A DNA stretch of 64,000 nucleotides from Streptomyces sp. SA15 (GCF_002291145.1 NZ_NTGE01000040.1:1-64000), one strand, 5' to 3'. Counted from the first letter of the stretch, positions 10,159 to 18,983 are shown. Notes: a model not told the origin generated them from the sequence alone. A program made the numbers and translations.

Positions 10159-11007
10159 GTGTCTGACTACCTCCACACCCCCGAAAACCCTTCCGCCCGC
10201 CACGTCCGGGCCAAGGGCGAGCCCCGGTTCCCGGACGGCCCCCAGGCCGATCCCGCCGGGTCGCACTTCGAGCGGCGGATTCGGAGTTTTCAGCCGCGGC
10301 GGAGTCGGGTGACGGCCGGGCAGGCGGACGCGTTGCAGCGGTTGTGGCCCAAGTGGGGGCTCGATATCGACGGGCAGCGCGTCATCGACCTCGGTGAGCT
10401 GTTCGGGAACGGCAATCCCGTCGTGCTCGAGATCGGGTTCGGGATGGGGGAGGCCACGGCCCGGATGGCCGCCGCCGACCCGGACACCAACATCCTCGCC
10501 GTGGACGTACACACCCCCGGGCAGGGCAATCTGCTCAATCTCGCCGAACGGGACGGGCTGTCCAACATCCGGGTGGGGAACGGCGACGCGATCATCCTGC
10601 TGCGCGAGATGCTCACCCCCGACTCCCTCGACGGCCTGCGCGTGTACTTCCCCGACCCCTGGCCGAAGAAGCGGCACCACAAGCGGCGGCTGATCCAGCC
10701 GGAGTTCCTCACGCTCGCCGCGACCCGGCTCAGGCCGGGGGCGATCGTGCACTGCGCGACCGACTGGGAGCCGTACGCGGAGCGGATGCTCGAGGTGCTC
10801 ACGGCGCACCCCGACTTCGAGAACACGCAGCCCAACGGCGGTTTCGCGCCACGTCCGGCCTTCCGGCCGCTGACCCGTTTCGAGGGGCAGGGACTGGACA
10901 AGGGACATGTCGTGAACGACCTGCTCTTCCGCCGCGTACAGCACGAGGACCAGCAAGAGAGCCGGCACGGGAGCCGGCTCGAAGACCAACCCCCCACCGG
11001 CGCCTAG
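10159..11007 (+). CDS. trmB: tRNA (guanine-N7-)-methyltransferase
   Basis: A 282-residue protein that methylates G46 of tRNAs with SAM. The SAM-binding core is PVVLEIGFGMGEATARMA, followed by the TrmB signature VYFPDPWPKKRHHKRRL and the C-terminal T.FE..G motif (PLTRFEGQGLDKGHVV). The start is taken as the GTG at 10159 (VSDYLHTPEN); the frame is open far upstream but runs over the end of lhgO. The Arg-rich N-terminal extension is usual in actinobacterial members. The PrsW gene follows 49 bp downstream. Confidence 0.9.
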   Translation: MSDYLHTPENPSARHVRAKGEPRFPDGPQADPAGSHFERRIRSFQPRRSRVTAGQADALQRLWPKWGLDIDGQRVIDLGELFGNGNPVVLEIGFGMGEATARMAAADPDTNILAVDVHTPGQGNLLNLAERDGLSNIRVGNGDAIILLREMLTPDSLDGLRVYFPDPWPKKRHHKRRLIQPEFLTLAATRLRPGAIVHCATDWEPYAERMLEVLTAHPDFENTQPNGGFAPRPAFRPLTRFEGQGLDKGHVVNDLLFRRVQHEDQQESRHGSRLEDQPPTGA

Positions 11008-11056
11008 CCGCCTCACGCTCCTGCGGCGGCGCCTCTGCCTCGTTAGGGTCAATGCC

Positions 11057-12412
11057 GTGGCCACCTGTCCCCCCTACCCGACGCACCCCAGTGATCCCGC
11101 CGGCGGCGCACTGCGGCACGCGCACTGGTGGCAGAAGAAGTGGGTGCGTTACGGCGCGCTGATCACCCTCCTCACGCTGTCCGGGCTCGTCATCCTCGCC
11201 CTCGTCCGGCAACAGACCGGCACGGAGGGTTTCCTGGTCGGGCTCGGGCTCGCGGTGCTACCGGTGCCGCTGCTCATAGCCGCCTTCCGGTGGCTCGACC
11301 GGGTGGAGCCCGGCCCCTGGCGGAATCTGCTGTTCGCCTTCGCCTGGGGGGCCTGTGCGGCGGCACTGATAGCGATCGTCGCCAACAGCTTCGCCACCAG
11401 ATGGATAGCGACGGCGACCGCCGACCCCTCCAGCGCGGACACCCTCGGGGCGACCGTCATAGCGCCCGTCGTCGAGGAGTGCGCCAAGGCGGCCGCCGTC
11501 CTGCTCGTCTTCCTCTTCCGGCGCCGGGACTTCACCGGCATCGTCGACGGGGTGGTGATAGCCGGGGTCACCGCCACCGGCTTCGCGTTCACCGAGAACA
11601 TCCTCTACCTCGGCACCGCCTTCGGCACCGACCAGCTCACCGGCGACAGCGGGATCGCCTCCGTCACCGCGGCGACCTTCTTCGTGCGGGTCATCATGTC
11701 GCCGTTCGCGCACCCGCTCTTCACCGTCCTCACCGGCATCGGCTTCGGCATCGCCGCGCTGTCGGGCGACCGCCAGCATGTGAGGCGGATCCTGCTCCCC
11801 CTGTCCGGGCTGCTGCTCGCGATGGCCATGCACGCGATCTGGAACGGCTCGTCGACGTTCGGCGAGTACGGGTTCTTCGCCGTCTACGCGTCCTTCATGG
11901 TACCCGCGTTCGGCCTGCTGACCTGGCTGGTCATCTGGACCCGGCAGCGGGAGCTGAAGACCGTACGGGAGGAGCTGCCCGCGTACACCGTGGCGGGCTG
12001 GCTGACCCCGGCCGAGCCGTACGCGCTCGGCTCGATGCGGGCCCGGCAGCTGGCCCGCGACTACGCCCGGCACCACGGCGGGCGGTCCGCGGCGCGGGCG
12101 GTGGCGCAGTACGAGGCGTACGCCACCTCGCTGGCCTTCCTACGGCGTCGGGGGCGCCGTGGCCGCGCGGGCGCCGACTTCGTCGTACGGGAACGGGAGT
12201 TGCTGCACGAGCTGTGGCGCCGCCGGGAGGTGGCGCGTCCCGCCCTGGACCACGCGGCACGGGCGACGGCCCCGCCGGTGGCGGTGGCCGCGCCGCCGTG
12301 GCCGGTGTACGGGGTGTACGGGTATCCGGCATCTCCGGCGTCTCCGGCGTCTCCGGCGTCTCCGGCGTCTCCGGTGGTGCCATATCCGGCCTACAACCCG
12401 TACCGGACGTGA
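11057..12412 (+). CDS. PrsW-family intramembrane metalloprotease
   Basis: A 451-residue membrane protein with about eight hydrophobic segments in the first 310 residues. The PrsW motifs are all present: EExxK (VVEECAKAA), FxxxEN (FAFTENILY), HPLFT, and HAIWN in the last helices. PrsW-type glutamic/metallo proteases cleave membrane-anchored anti-sigma factors; the substrate here is unknown. The soluble C-terminal tail is Arg-rich and ends in five Ser-Pro-Ala units (12330-12372) and a PYPAYNPY motif. The start is a GTG at 11057 close behind trmB. Confidence 0.88.
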   Translation: MATCPPYPTHPSDPAGGALRHAHWWQKKWVRYGALITLLTLSGLVILALVRQQTGTEGFLVGLGLAVLPVPLLIAAFRWLDRVEPGPWRNLLFAFAWGACAAALIAIVANSFATRWIATATADPSSADTLGATVIAPVVEECAKAAAVLLVFLFRRRDFTGIVDGVVIAGVTATGFAFTENILYLGTAFGTDQLTGDSGIASVTAATFFVRVIMSPFAHPLFTVLTGIGFGIAALSGDRQHVRRILLPLSGLLLAMAMHAIWNGSSTFGEYGFFAVYASFMVPAFGLLTWLVIWTRQRELKTVREELPAYTVAGWLTPAEPYALGSMRARQLARDYARHHGGRSAARAVAQYEAYATSLAFLRRRGRRGRAGADFVVRERELLHELWRRREVARPALDHAARATAPPVAVAAPPWPVYGVYGYPASPASPASPASPASPVVPYPAYNPYRT

Positions 12413-12715
12413 TCACCGAGGGGCGCGCCGGGCACGGCACGGCCGGGCCTCGCCGTCGCGACTGAGCGCCGTCGCGCGGCGGAATGCGGCGGAATGCGGC
12501 GGCCGACGGCAGAAAGTGACCGATGGACGGCGGGCGGGAAGTGGCCGACCGAAGCTCAGAGCCTGTGTCACATCCCCGGCCGGGCGCCCGCCGCCTGGCC
12601 CGGGTGTGACACAGGCTCTCAAGCCACCGAGAAGAATCCGCCGGCCCGAGATCAGGCCGAGGCTTCCGGCAAAGTCAGGCCGAGGCCTACGGCGAGTCAG
12701 GCCGCCTACGGCAGG
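12413..12715. other. Convergent intergenic region, no gene
   Basis: About 300 bp between the stops of the PrsW gene and the aldo/keto reductase gene. Apart from the strong hairpin at 12558-12619 it holds short direct repeats such as TCAGGCCGAGGC and CGGCGAGTCAGGCC at 12645-12725. No coding signal is seen. Confidence 0.6.
12558..12619. terminator. Large stem-loop between convergent genes
   Basis: Perfect 15-bp arms AGAGCCTGTGTCACA (12558-12572) and TGTGACACAGGCTCT (12605-12619). The 32-bp middle can fold further (CCCCGGCC/GGCCCGGG). It lies between two converging genes and has no clear T-tract on either strand. It probably acts as a bidirectional transcription barrier; a protein-binding function is possible. 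Confidence 0.6.
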
Positions 12716-13660
12716 TCAGGCCGACGCCTCCGTCAAGCGGCCGATCTCGGTCTCCGTCAGGTTCAGATCCGCCACCCCCACCAGCGCCGGCAGCTGTTCC
12801 ACCGTCCGCGCGGAGGCGATCGGGGCCGCCACCGTCGGCTGGGCGGCCAGCCACGCCAGGGCCACCGTGGCGACCGGGGCGTCGTGGGTCTGGGCGATCT
12901 CGTCGAGAGCGGTGAGGACCTTCTGGCCGCGCTCGGTCTCCAGGTGCTTGGCGGCGCCCTCGGCCCGCGCGCTGTCGACCGTCGTACCGGGGCGGTACTT
13001 GCCGGTGAGGAAGCCGGAGGCGAGCGCGTAGTACGGGACGGCGGCCAGGCCGGAGCGCTCGGCGAGGTTCTGCAGGTCGCCCTCGTAGGTGTCGCGCGAG
13101 ACCAGGTTGTAGTGGGGCTGGAGGGCCACGTACCGCGCCAGGCCCTCGCGGTCGGAGAAGGCGAGGGACTCCTCCAGCCGCTCGGCGGAGATGTTGGACG
13201 CGGCGATGTGCCGCACCTTGCCCGAGCGCACCAGCTCGTCGAGCGCGCCGATGATCTCCTCGACCGGCACGTCCGGCTGGTCGAAGTGGGTGTAGTAGAG
13301 GTCGATGTAGTCGGTGTCGAGGCGGCGCAGTGAGGCGTCGGCGGCGGCCTTGATGTTGGCGGCGGACAGGCCCCGGTACTCGGGGTGCTGGCTCACCTTG
13401 GTCGCGATCACCACGTCGGCGCGATTGCCGCGTGCCTTGACCCACTTGCCGATGACGGTCTCGGACTCGCCGCCCTCGTTGCCGTCGACCCACGCCGAGT
13501 ACGAGTCGGCCGTATCGACGAAGTTGCCGCCCGCGGCCGTGTACGCGTCGAGCACGGCGAAGGAGGCCGCCTCGTCGGCGGTCCAGCCGAAGACGTTGCC
13601 GCCGAGGGAGAGCGGGAAGACCTCGAGGTCCGAGCTACCGAGCTTGCGAAGGGAAGTCAT
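12716..13660 (-). CDS. Aldo/keto reductase
   Basis: A 314-residue NADPH-dependent oxidoreductase of the AKR fold. It starts at MTSLRKLG with AAGG-type upstream context; an ATG 12 nt earlier is less likely. The catalytic tetrad is visible: Asp and Tyr in DTADSYSAW, Lys in IATKVS and His in YYTHFDQPD. The C-terminal cofactor-binding segment IASARTVEQL is also present. The substrate is unknown. The gene is transcribed alone, between a strong hairpin and the M23 peptidase. Confidence 0.88.
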   Translation of the reverse strand: MTSLRKLGSSDLEVFPLSLGGNVFGWTADEAASFAVLDAYTAAGGNFVDTADSYSAWVDGNEGGESETVIGKWVKARGNRADVVIATKVSQHPEYRGLSAANIKAAADASLRRLDTDYIDLYYTHFDQPDVPVEEIIGALDELVRSGKVRHIAASNISAERLEESLAFSDREGLARYVALQPHYNLVSRDTYEGDLQNLAERSGLAAVPYYALASGFLTGKYRPGTTVDSARAEGAAKHLETERGQKVLTALDEIAQTHDAPVATVALAWLAAQPTVAAPIASARTVEQLPALVGVADLNLTETEIGRLTEASA

Positions 13661-13740
13661 GATGTAGATCAACGGCGGCAGCGAAGCGCCTCATTCCGAG
13701 GCGCCCGCAAAAACCGCGTAAATCAGCGGGGTTCAGGGTC

Positions 13741-14769
13741 TCAGGGGTTGAGGCCCTTGCTCCGCAGCCAGGCCATCGGGTCGATCCCGTTGTCGGCCCC
13801 GTCCGAGTGGACCTCCAGGTGGAGATGCGCGCCGGTCACGTTGCCCGTGGCGCCCACGCGGCCGATGACATCGCCCGTGTTGACCTTCTGGCCGACGCTG
13901 ACGCTGATCGACGACTGGTGGGCGTACCAGATCTCCGTGCCGTCATCGAGGGTGAGCACCGTCTTGTAGCCGTACGACCCCTCGTAGCCGGCCTGGGTGA
14001 TCGTGCCGCTGTGCACGGCCTTGATCAGCGTGCCCGTGGGCGCGGCGAAGTCGAGGCCGGTGTGCTGGCCGGAGGACCAGTACGCGCCGGCCTGACCGAA
14101 GGTGGAGGTGATGGTGTACGAGGAGGTCGGCAGCGTGTACTGCCTGGCCAGCTCGGCGAGGCGCTCGGCCTCGGCCTTCTGCCTGGCCTCCTCCTCCGCT
14201 TTCTTCTTCGCGGCGGCGGCCTTGGCCTCGGCCTCCTTCTCCGCCTTGGCGGCAGCTTCGGCGGCCGCCTTCTCGGCGGCGGCCGCGGCGTCTGCGGCGG
14301 CCTTGCTCTCGACCTGCTCCTGCTGCTGCTCGGCCTGCGCCAGGATCCGGGAGCGCAGCGCCTCACCGGCCCCCGCGGCGCCCTGATCGGTGTCGTCGGA
14401 GGCCACACCGACGCTGCTGAGCGCGGTCGCGGAGCCCTCGGGGGCTTCCTCGTCCGAGATCAGGGAGCTCACGCCCGGGAGGTCGGGCATGGAGATGGAC
14501 ACCGGCGGCTTGCCGGTCTGCGCGCTGGCCATGCCGCCCGCGCCGACGGCGGCTATGACACCGACGCCGAGGACGGTGGAGCTGCGGGCGAGTCCGCCGC
14601 GCTGCTTGGCGACACGGTGCCGGCCGCGTACGGGTCGGATGGACTCCTCGGTGGGGTTCCACTCCGTCCAGGGGCCCTCGTCGGTGCGGTAGTCGCCGTA
14701 GCCGAAGACCTCGGTGTCGCGCTGGCTCGGCTCGAACGGGGCTTCTGGGGCAGGCCGGTTGGACGCCAC
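13741..14769 (-). CDS. M23-family cell-wall endopeptidase with coiled-coil
   Basis: A 342-residue exported hydrolase. A hydrophilic N-terminus is followed by a hydrophobic export or anchor segment (residues about 65-85), a Thr/Ser/Asp-rich stretch, a long Ala/Glu/Lys coiled-coil (about 145-205) and a C-terminal M23 (LytM) domain. Zinc ligands and catalytic residues are visible in GQHTGLDFAAPTG and GAHLHLEVH. It should cleave peptidoglycan cross-bridges outside the membrane. The start is a GTG with GGAG upstream. A c-di-AMP riboswitch occupies the 5' leader, linking expression to cell-wall and osmotic signalling. Confidence 0.9.
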   Translation of the reverse strand: MASNRPAPEAPFEPSQRDTEVFGYGDYRTDEGPWTEWNPTEESIRPVRGRHRVAKQRGGLARSSTVLGVGVIAAVGAGGMASAQTGKPPVSISMPDLPGVSSLISDEEAPEGSATALSSVGVASDDTDQGAAGAGEALRSRILAQAEQQQEQVESKAAADAAAAAEKAAAEAAAKAEKEAEAKAAAAKKKAEEEARQKAEAERLAELARQYTLPTSSYTITSTFGQAGAYWSSGQHTGLDFAAPTGTLIKAVHSGTITQAGYEGSYGYKTVLTLDDGTEIWYAHQSSISVSVGQKVNTGDVIGRVGATGNVTGAHLHLEVHSDGADNGIDPMAWLRSKGLNP

Positions 14770-14796
14770 GTGGGGCGTGCTCCTTTCCTTCCTTCT

Positions 14797-14935
14797 CGCC
14801 TACCGGGTTAGCTGACGGGTTCGGAGCAGGAAGGTCTCCTACGCGCGTATACCGGCCGTGACTTCACGGTGGCATCCACGCGATTCACCCCAAGGTGGTG
14901 GTTCCCCGGTTCCCTTGCGGGATTCGGCGCGTGCG
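14797..14935 (-). promoter_or_regulatory. c-di-AMP (ydaO/yuaA) riboswitch
   Basis: Reading the minus strand, the leader contains in order the ydaO-class signatures GAATCCCGCAAGGGAACC, GGGGAACCACC, TTGGGGTGAATCGCGTGGA, AGACCTTCCTGCTCCGAACC and CGTCAGCTAACCCGGTAGGC. These are the conserved core of c-di-AMP riboswitches. In actinobacteria the class often precedes peptidoglycan hydrolase genes, matching the M23 gene that starts at 14769. c-di-AMP binding normally represses such genes. Confidence 0.9.
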
Positions 14936-15194
14936 CACGGAGCCGCCTCTTGTGACGGCTGGGACGACCGCGCTGCGTTATCGAACGTTAATAGACCCGG
15001 GGGCTCGATTCCAAGCTGTTCCGCTTGATCATTAACGTTTTCGCCTGGGACTTTACGGTCCATGACCGGCGAAAAACGGGCGAGTTGGCCGCACCTCATG
15101 TGTCACACAGGTATTGACGGTGTCTCAGTTGTTATGCGGAGGGCGGTCGCCCGGTCACCACCCGTGACAACGGTGATGGACGTGCGGCACGCAC

Positions 15195-15238
15195 GAAAAA
15201 ACCGAGGGCCGGAACCCTTTCGGATTCCGGCCCTCGGC
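15195..15238 (-). terminator. Rho-independent terminator of tRNA-fMet
   Basis: On the minus strand a perfect 13-bp stem (CCGAGGGCCGGAA against TTCCGGCCCTCGG) is followed by a run of seven T. It begins just downstream of the tRNA 3' end. Confidence 0.92.
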
Positions 15239-15245
15239 CTTCAGT

Positions 15246-15319
15246 AGCGGGGACAGGATTTGAACCTGCGACCTCTGGGTTATGAGCCCAGCGAGCTACC
15301 GAGCTGCTCCACCCCGCGT
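15246..15319 (-). tRNA. tRNA-fMet (initiator, CAU anticodon)
   Basis: A 74-nt cloverleaf with anticodon CAT inside CTGGGCTCATAACCCAG. The three consecutive G:C pairs in the anticodon stem and the unpaired position 1:72 (C against T) are the initiator hallmarks. The 3' CCA is not encoded. A strong terminator follows. Confidence 0.93.
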
Positions 15320-15415
15320 CGGTAATCACCAGTGTACGCCATGCGAAGGACACGAGTCGCCACGGTGGTCACGGTTGTCATCGGGTGCACCGGGTGAGGG
15401 CCTCGCAGCGAGGCC

Positions 15416-16543
15416 TCACCCCAGCAAATGCCGATTGGGCCCCTTGGCCCGCCCCTCGTATTCCCCCAGCACGACCACCTCCGCACCCCCGGCCGCCAGC
15501 ACCCCGCTCCCGTCGGCCCCCGCCACGAACGTGTCCGGCTCCCGCCAGGCCGTGACCACCCGCCGCACCCCCGCCTCCAGGATCAGCCGAGCACACGGAA
15601 CCGGCCGGGACGCCCGTCGTGCGCACGGCTCCAGGCTGCTGTACACCGTCGCGGACGCCAGTCGAGGATCACCCGGCTCGACCTTCCCCAGCGCCGCCTC
15701 CTCGGCGTGCTCGACGGAGTCGGTCTCCCGGGAGTAGCCCCGCGCCAGCTCCGTACCGTCGGCCGCCACCACCACCGCCCCCACGCTGAACGCCGTCGCC
15801 GACGGCGGGCACCGCTCCGCCAGCTCGCACGCGAGCCGCAGCCAGTGGTGATCCGCGGCCGACGCGGCCACGCCCACCCCGGGTGCCGTGGGCTCGTACC
15901 GCATCAGCACGACGTCACCGACCGCCCGCGTCTCCACCAGCCGCAGACGCCCGCCCTGGTAGGGCCCGGGCCCGAACAGGCGCGGGGCCTTCGAATCGCC
16001 CACGAACAGCGGCGCCAGCACCAGCTGGAGTTCGTCCGCGAGCCCCTGCCTCAGCAGCTGGGTGTGGATCTGTCCGCCGCCCTCGACCATCAGGCGGCGG
16101 ACCCCGCGGACGTCGTGCAGGTGCGTGAGGAGCTGCCGCCAGTCGAGTTCGGCGCCCAGGGGCGCGATGTCGGCGGCCAGGCCCAGTGCCCGGGCCCGCT
16201 CCGCGCCCTTGTCCGTCGTATAGACGATCTTCTCGCCGCCCGTGTGCCAGAACTTCGCCGTCGGATCCAGGTCCCCGGAGCCGCTGACCGTGACCTTGAG
16301 CGGGTACTCCGGCTTGCCCGCGGCCACCCGGGCCGCTCGCCGCTCCGGCGAGTTGACCAGCAGCCGCGGATTGTCGGCACGGATGGTCCCCGCGCCGACC
16401 AGGATCGCGTCGACGGACGCCCGGACCGCGTCGACCCGGTCGAAGTCGGCCGGGCCGGACAGCAGGAGGCGCTCGGGGCCGGTGTCGTCCAGGTAGCCGT
16501 CGAGGGAGACGGCGGCAGAGAGGAGGACGTACGGGTGGGGCAT
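15416..16543 (-). CDS. RibD-like fusion: pyrimidine reductase N-terminal, deaminase C-terminal
   Basis: A 375-residue protein with an N-terminal RibD_C/dihydrofolate-reductase-like domain (MPHPYVLLSAAVSLDGYL; VGAGTIRADNP; VEGGGQI) and a C-terminal cytidine/deoxycytidylate deaminase domain with zinc ligands in HAEEAAL and in PCARRASRPVPC. The domain order is the reverse of classical RibD (deaminase first). It should deaminate and reduce the product of GTP cyclohydrolase II in riboflavin-type synthesis, and a ribA gene sits just beyond the intervening MarR gene. Whether it serves riboflavin itself or a modified deazaflavin/pyrimidine is not visible. It is transcribed divergently from the MarR regulator. 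Confidence 0.82.
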   Translation of the reverse strand: MPHPYVLLSAAVSLDGYLDDTGPERLLLSGPADFDRVDAVRASVDAILVGAGTIRADNPRLLVNSPERRAARVAAGKPEYPLKVTVSGSGDLDPTAKFWHTGGEKIVYTTDKGAERARALGLAADIAPLGAELDWRQLLTHLHDVRGVRRLMVEGGGQIHTQLLRQGLADELQLVLAPLFVGDSKAPRLFGPGPYQGGRLRLVETRAVGDVVLMRYEPTAPGVGVAASAADHHWLRLACELAERCPPSATAFSVGAVVVAADGTELARGYSRETDSVEHAEEAALGKVEPGDPRLASATVYSSLEPCARRASRPVPCARLILEAGVRRVVTAWREPDTFVAGADGSGVLAAGGAEVVVLGEYEGRAKGPNRHLLG

Positions 16544-16593
16544 CGGCGCGGTCCCTCTCGGAGGAGAATCAGGCGTTTCAACAGGGCTGCTTG

Positions 16594-16608
16594 GTTCAAG
16601 TTTGAAAC
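16594..16608. promoter_or_regulatory. Candidate MarR operator 1
   Basis: GTTCAAGTTTGAAAC, an inverted repeat of TTCAA, lies between the divergent RibD-like and MarR genes, 17 bp before the MarR start. It matches the two palindromes ahead of ribA. Confidence 0.7.
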
Positions 16609-16624
16609 AATCTACACTGGCTGC

Positions 16625-17143
16625 ATGACGACTCGCTGGCTCACCCCCAAGGAGCAGCGCGCCTGGCGCGCGTACATCGCCGCGACGCACCTCCTGGAGG
16701 ACGCGCTCGACCGGCAGCTCCAGCAGGACGCCGGCATGCCCCACCTGTACTACTCCATCCTGGCCACCCTCTCCGAGACTCCGGAACGCCGCCTGCGTAT
16801 GACCGATCTCGCCGAGCGGCTGAAGATCACGCGCAGCCGGCTGACGTACGGGGTGACACGGCTGGAGAAGGACGGCCTGGTGCGGCGGGAGAGCTGCCGC
16901 TGGGACAAGCGCGGCAGCCTCGCCATTCTCACCGACGAGGGCATGACGGTCCTGGAGCAGGCGGCGCCGGGACACGTCGAGACAGTTCGCACCTCCCTCT
17001 TCGACCACCTCACCGAGGAGCAGGTGGGCCAGCTGGAGGAGATCTGCACAGGTATCACCCGGGCCCTCCAGGGAGACGACGGGGAACGCCCCGCCCCCGA
17101 CGAGGTCCCTTGGCGTCGCCGCTCGTCCCCGTCCTGCCAGTGA
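16625..17143 (+). CDS. MarR-family regulator
   Basis: A 172-residue winged-helix protein starting MTTRWLTPKEQRAWRAYI. The winged helix spans about residues 55-110 (LRMTDLAERLKITRSRLTYGVTRLEKDGLVRR), and flanking helices would form the dimer interface. It lies between a divergent RibD-like gene and a co-directional ribA, and TTCAAA-type palindromes occur at both its own promoter and the ribA leader. It is therefore probably the local repressor of flavin-precursor synthesis. The ligand is unknown. Confidence 0.85.
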   Translation: MTTRWLTPKEQRAWRAYIAATHLLEDALDRQLQQDAGMPHLYYSILATLSETPERRLRMTDLAERLKITRSRLTYGVTRLEKDGLVRRESCRWDKRGSLAILTDEGMTVLEQAAPGHVETVRTSLFDHLTEEQVGQLEEICTGITRALQGDDGERPAPDEVPWRRRSSPSCQ

Positions 17144-17162
17144 CCCTCACCGCACACCCGTT

Positions 17163-17226
17163 GCTTCAAATTTAAAGCATGAGGTAGGGTCCGTAGCCGT
17201 AGATCTGCTTCAAATCTGAAGCAGAT
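17163..17226. promoter_or_regulatory. Candidate MarR operators 2 and 3 ahead of ribA
   Basis: Two palindromes stand in the MarR-ribA gap: GCTTCAAATTTAAAGC (17163-17178) and, at 17203-17226, arms ATCTGCTTCA and TGAAGCAGAT around AATC. Both share the core GCTTCAAA with operator 1. Two sites 25 bp apart suggest cooperative repression of ribA. Confidence 0.75.
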
Positions 17227-17258
17227 GTGACCACCGGACCCTACCCGGGAGAACCCGC

Positions 17259-17900
17259 ATGCCCGACTTCCCCGCCGCCACCCCCCGCTCCCGCGTCCGG
17301 GTACCGCTGCGCTTCCACGACGGCTACGGCGTCGACGCCGAACTGGTCACCTTCCACGGCCTGGCCGACGGCCAGGAACACGTGGCCATGGTCCTCGGCG
17401 ACCCCGCTCCCGGCACCACCCCGCTGGTCCGCCTCCACTCCGAGTGCCTGACCGGCGATGTCTTCGGCTCCGCCCGCTGCGACTGCGGCCCGCAGCTGCG
17501 CGAGGCGGTCGAGCGCATCGCCGACCGCGGCGGCGTCCTGCTCTACCTCCGCCAGGAGGGCCGCGGCATCGGCCTCTACAACAAGCTGGACGCGTACGCC
17601 CTTCAGGACCAGGGCCTCGACACCTACGCCGCCAACACCGCGCTGGGCCTGCCCGAGGACGCCCGCGACTACACGGCGGCGGCGCAGATGCTCCGGGCCC
17701 TGGGCATCTCCACCCTGGACCTGCTCTCCAACAACCCCGACAAGTCGGCCCAGTTGCGCGACCTCGGCATCGACGTCCGCGACCGCGTCCCCACGGGGGT
17801 CTTCACCACCGCACACAACGTCCGTTACCTGCGCGCGAAGGTCCTCCAGACCCAGCACACGCTGCCGTTGGGAGAACTGACGGGGCGTCACGCGGTCTGA
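17259..17900 (+). CDS. ribA: GTP cyclohydrolase II
   Basis: A 213-residue stand-alone RibA that opens GTP to 2,5-diamino-6-ribosylamino-pyrimidinone phosphate, the first riboflavin step. The zinc ligands Cys63, Cys74 and Cys76 are in HSECLTGDVFGSARCDCG, and the nucleophile region is LRQEGRGIGL. It lacks the fused DHBP synthase (RibB) of the housekeeping type. The ATG at 17259 has GGGAGA upstream. Palindromes in its leader and the MarR gene upstream suggest conditional expression. It may be a second, pathway-specific copy. Confidence 0.92.
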   Translation: MPDFPAATPRSRVRVPLRFHDGYGVDAELVTFHGLADGQEHVAMVLGDPAPGTTPLVRLHSECLTGDVFGSARCDCGPQLREAVERIADRGGVLLYLRQEGRGIGLYNKLDAYALQDQGLDTYAANTALGLPEDARDYTAAAQMLRALGISTLDLLSNNPDKSAQLRDLGIDVRDRVPTGVFTTAHNVRYLRAKVLQTQHTLPLGELTGRHAV

Positions 17901-17916
17901 GAGCTCAACGCCCGCG

Positions 17917-18800
17917 TCACTGAGGGGTCTGCGCCAAGTACGCCAGCACGGCCAGCACCCGGCGGTGCCCGCTGTCGCTCGGCGGCAGCCCCAGCTTCAG
18001 GAAGACGTTGCCGATGTGCTTGTGCACAGCGCGTTCCGTGACGACGAGCAGCTTGGCGATGGTGGCGTTGTCATGCCCCTCCGCCATCAGCTTCAGCACC
18101 TCGCGCTCGCGCGGGGTGAGCGAGTCGAGCGGGGTGTCGCGGCGACGGGTCAGCAGCTCGGTCACCACATCGACAGGGCCACCAGCCGCGCCTGCGCGCC
18201 GTCGTGCAGGTCCCGCTCGATCCGGCGCAGCTCGGCACCGTGCGCGGCGATCGCGTCGGCCCGGGTCTCCTTCAGTTCCTCCACCCGCGCGGCCAGCTGT
18301 GCCTTCGGCGACGGCACGAGCAGCGCGGTCGACCAGTGGGCCTCCAGGTCGGCGAGCCGGACGATCAACGGCAGTACGACGGCCCGCCGCCGCAGCAGCC
18401 CGCACCACACGCCGTCGACGACCAGCCCGACGGGCCACAGCGGCAGCGCGAGGAAGACGAGGGCGCCGTAGAAGTAGTAGGCGAGCATCCAGCGCAGGTC
18501 GGTGAGCGTGCCGGGATCCCGTACGGCGATCCGCAGCCGCTCGCGCAGCGTCCCGCCGATGGTCTGATACGCCTCGGGGATCCGCCGCCCCGTCCACCCG
18601 GCCGTCAGCCCGCGTTTGGCGCCGGCGATCCGCCGGATCAGCAGCACCGTCTCGGGCAGCACCCAGGCGCCGACCACCGCGACCGTGCCGATGGCGGTGA
18701 TCAGCAGCACGGTGATGAAGATCCACACACCGAACGCCATCGCCGCGGCCACGACGAGGTGCACCGTGGCCCAGGCGGCGCGCTGAACGGTTTTCCACAT
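17917..18800 (-). pseudogene. Two-component remnant: kinase N-terminus joined to response-regulator C-terminus
   Basis: The 5' part encodes a sensor kinase start (MWKTVQRAAWATV, four or five membrane segments) through the dimerisation H-box (RIERDLHDGAQARLVALSM), then hits TGA at 18162. Immediately beyond the junction, in another frame, sequence continues as the end of a NarL/LuxR response regulator (VVTELLTRRRDTPL; SLTPREREVLKLMAEGHDN; KHIGNVFLKLGL). The kinase ATPase domain and the regulator receiver domain are missing. A single deletion of a two-gene kinase-regulator operon explains it. The product cannot signal as a normal two-component system. Confidence 0.88.
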
Positions 18801-18983
18801 GGCGCAAACGTATGCGAGCCGGGTGGGGGGCACAGGGGAGCAGATACCCGGGATGAGGGTGTAGCGGGCTACACCAGGGGCGTGTCCGGTGCTGCCGACG
18901 GCGTTCTGTCGGTGTCCTGTCGGCGTCCGGTGGCTGTGGAGCCACTCCCGTGGTGGACTCGTGGGTGGTAGGAGGCCGGGGAG

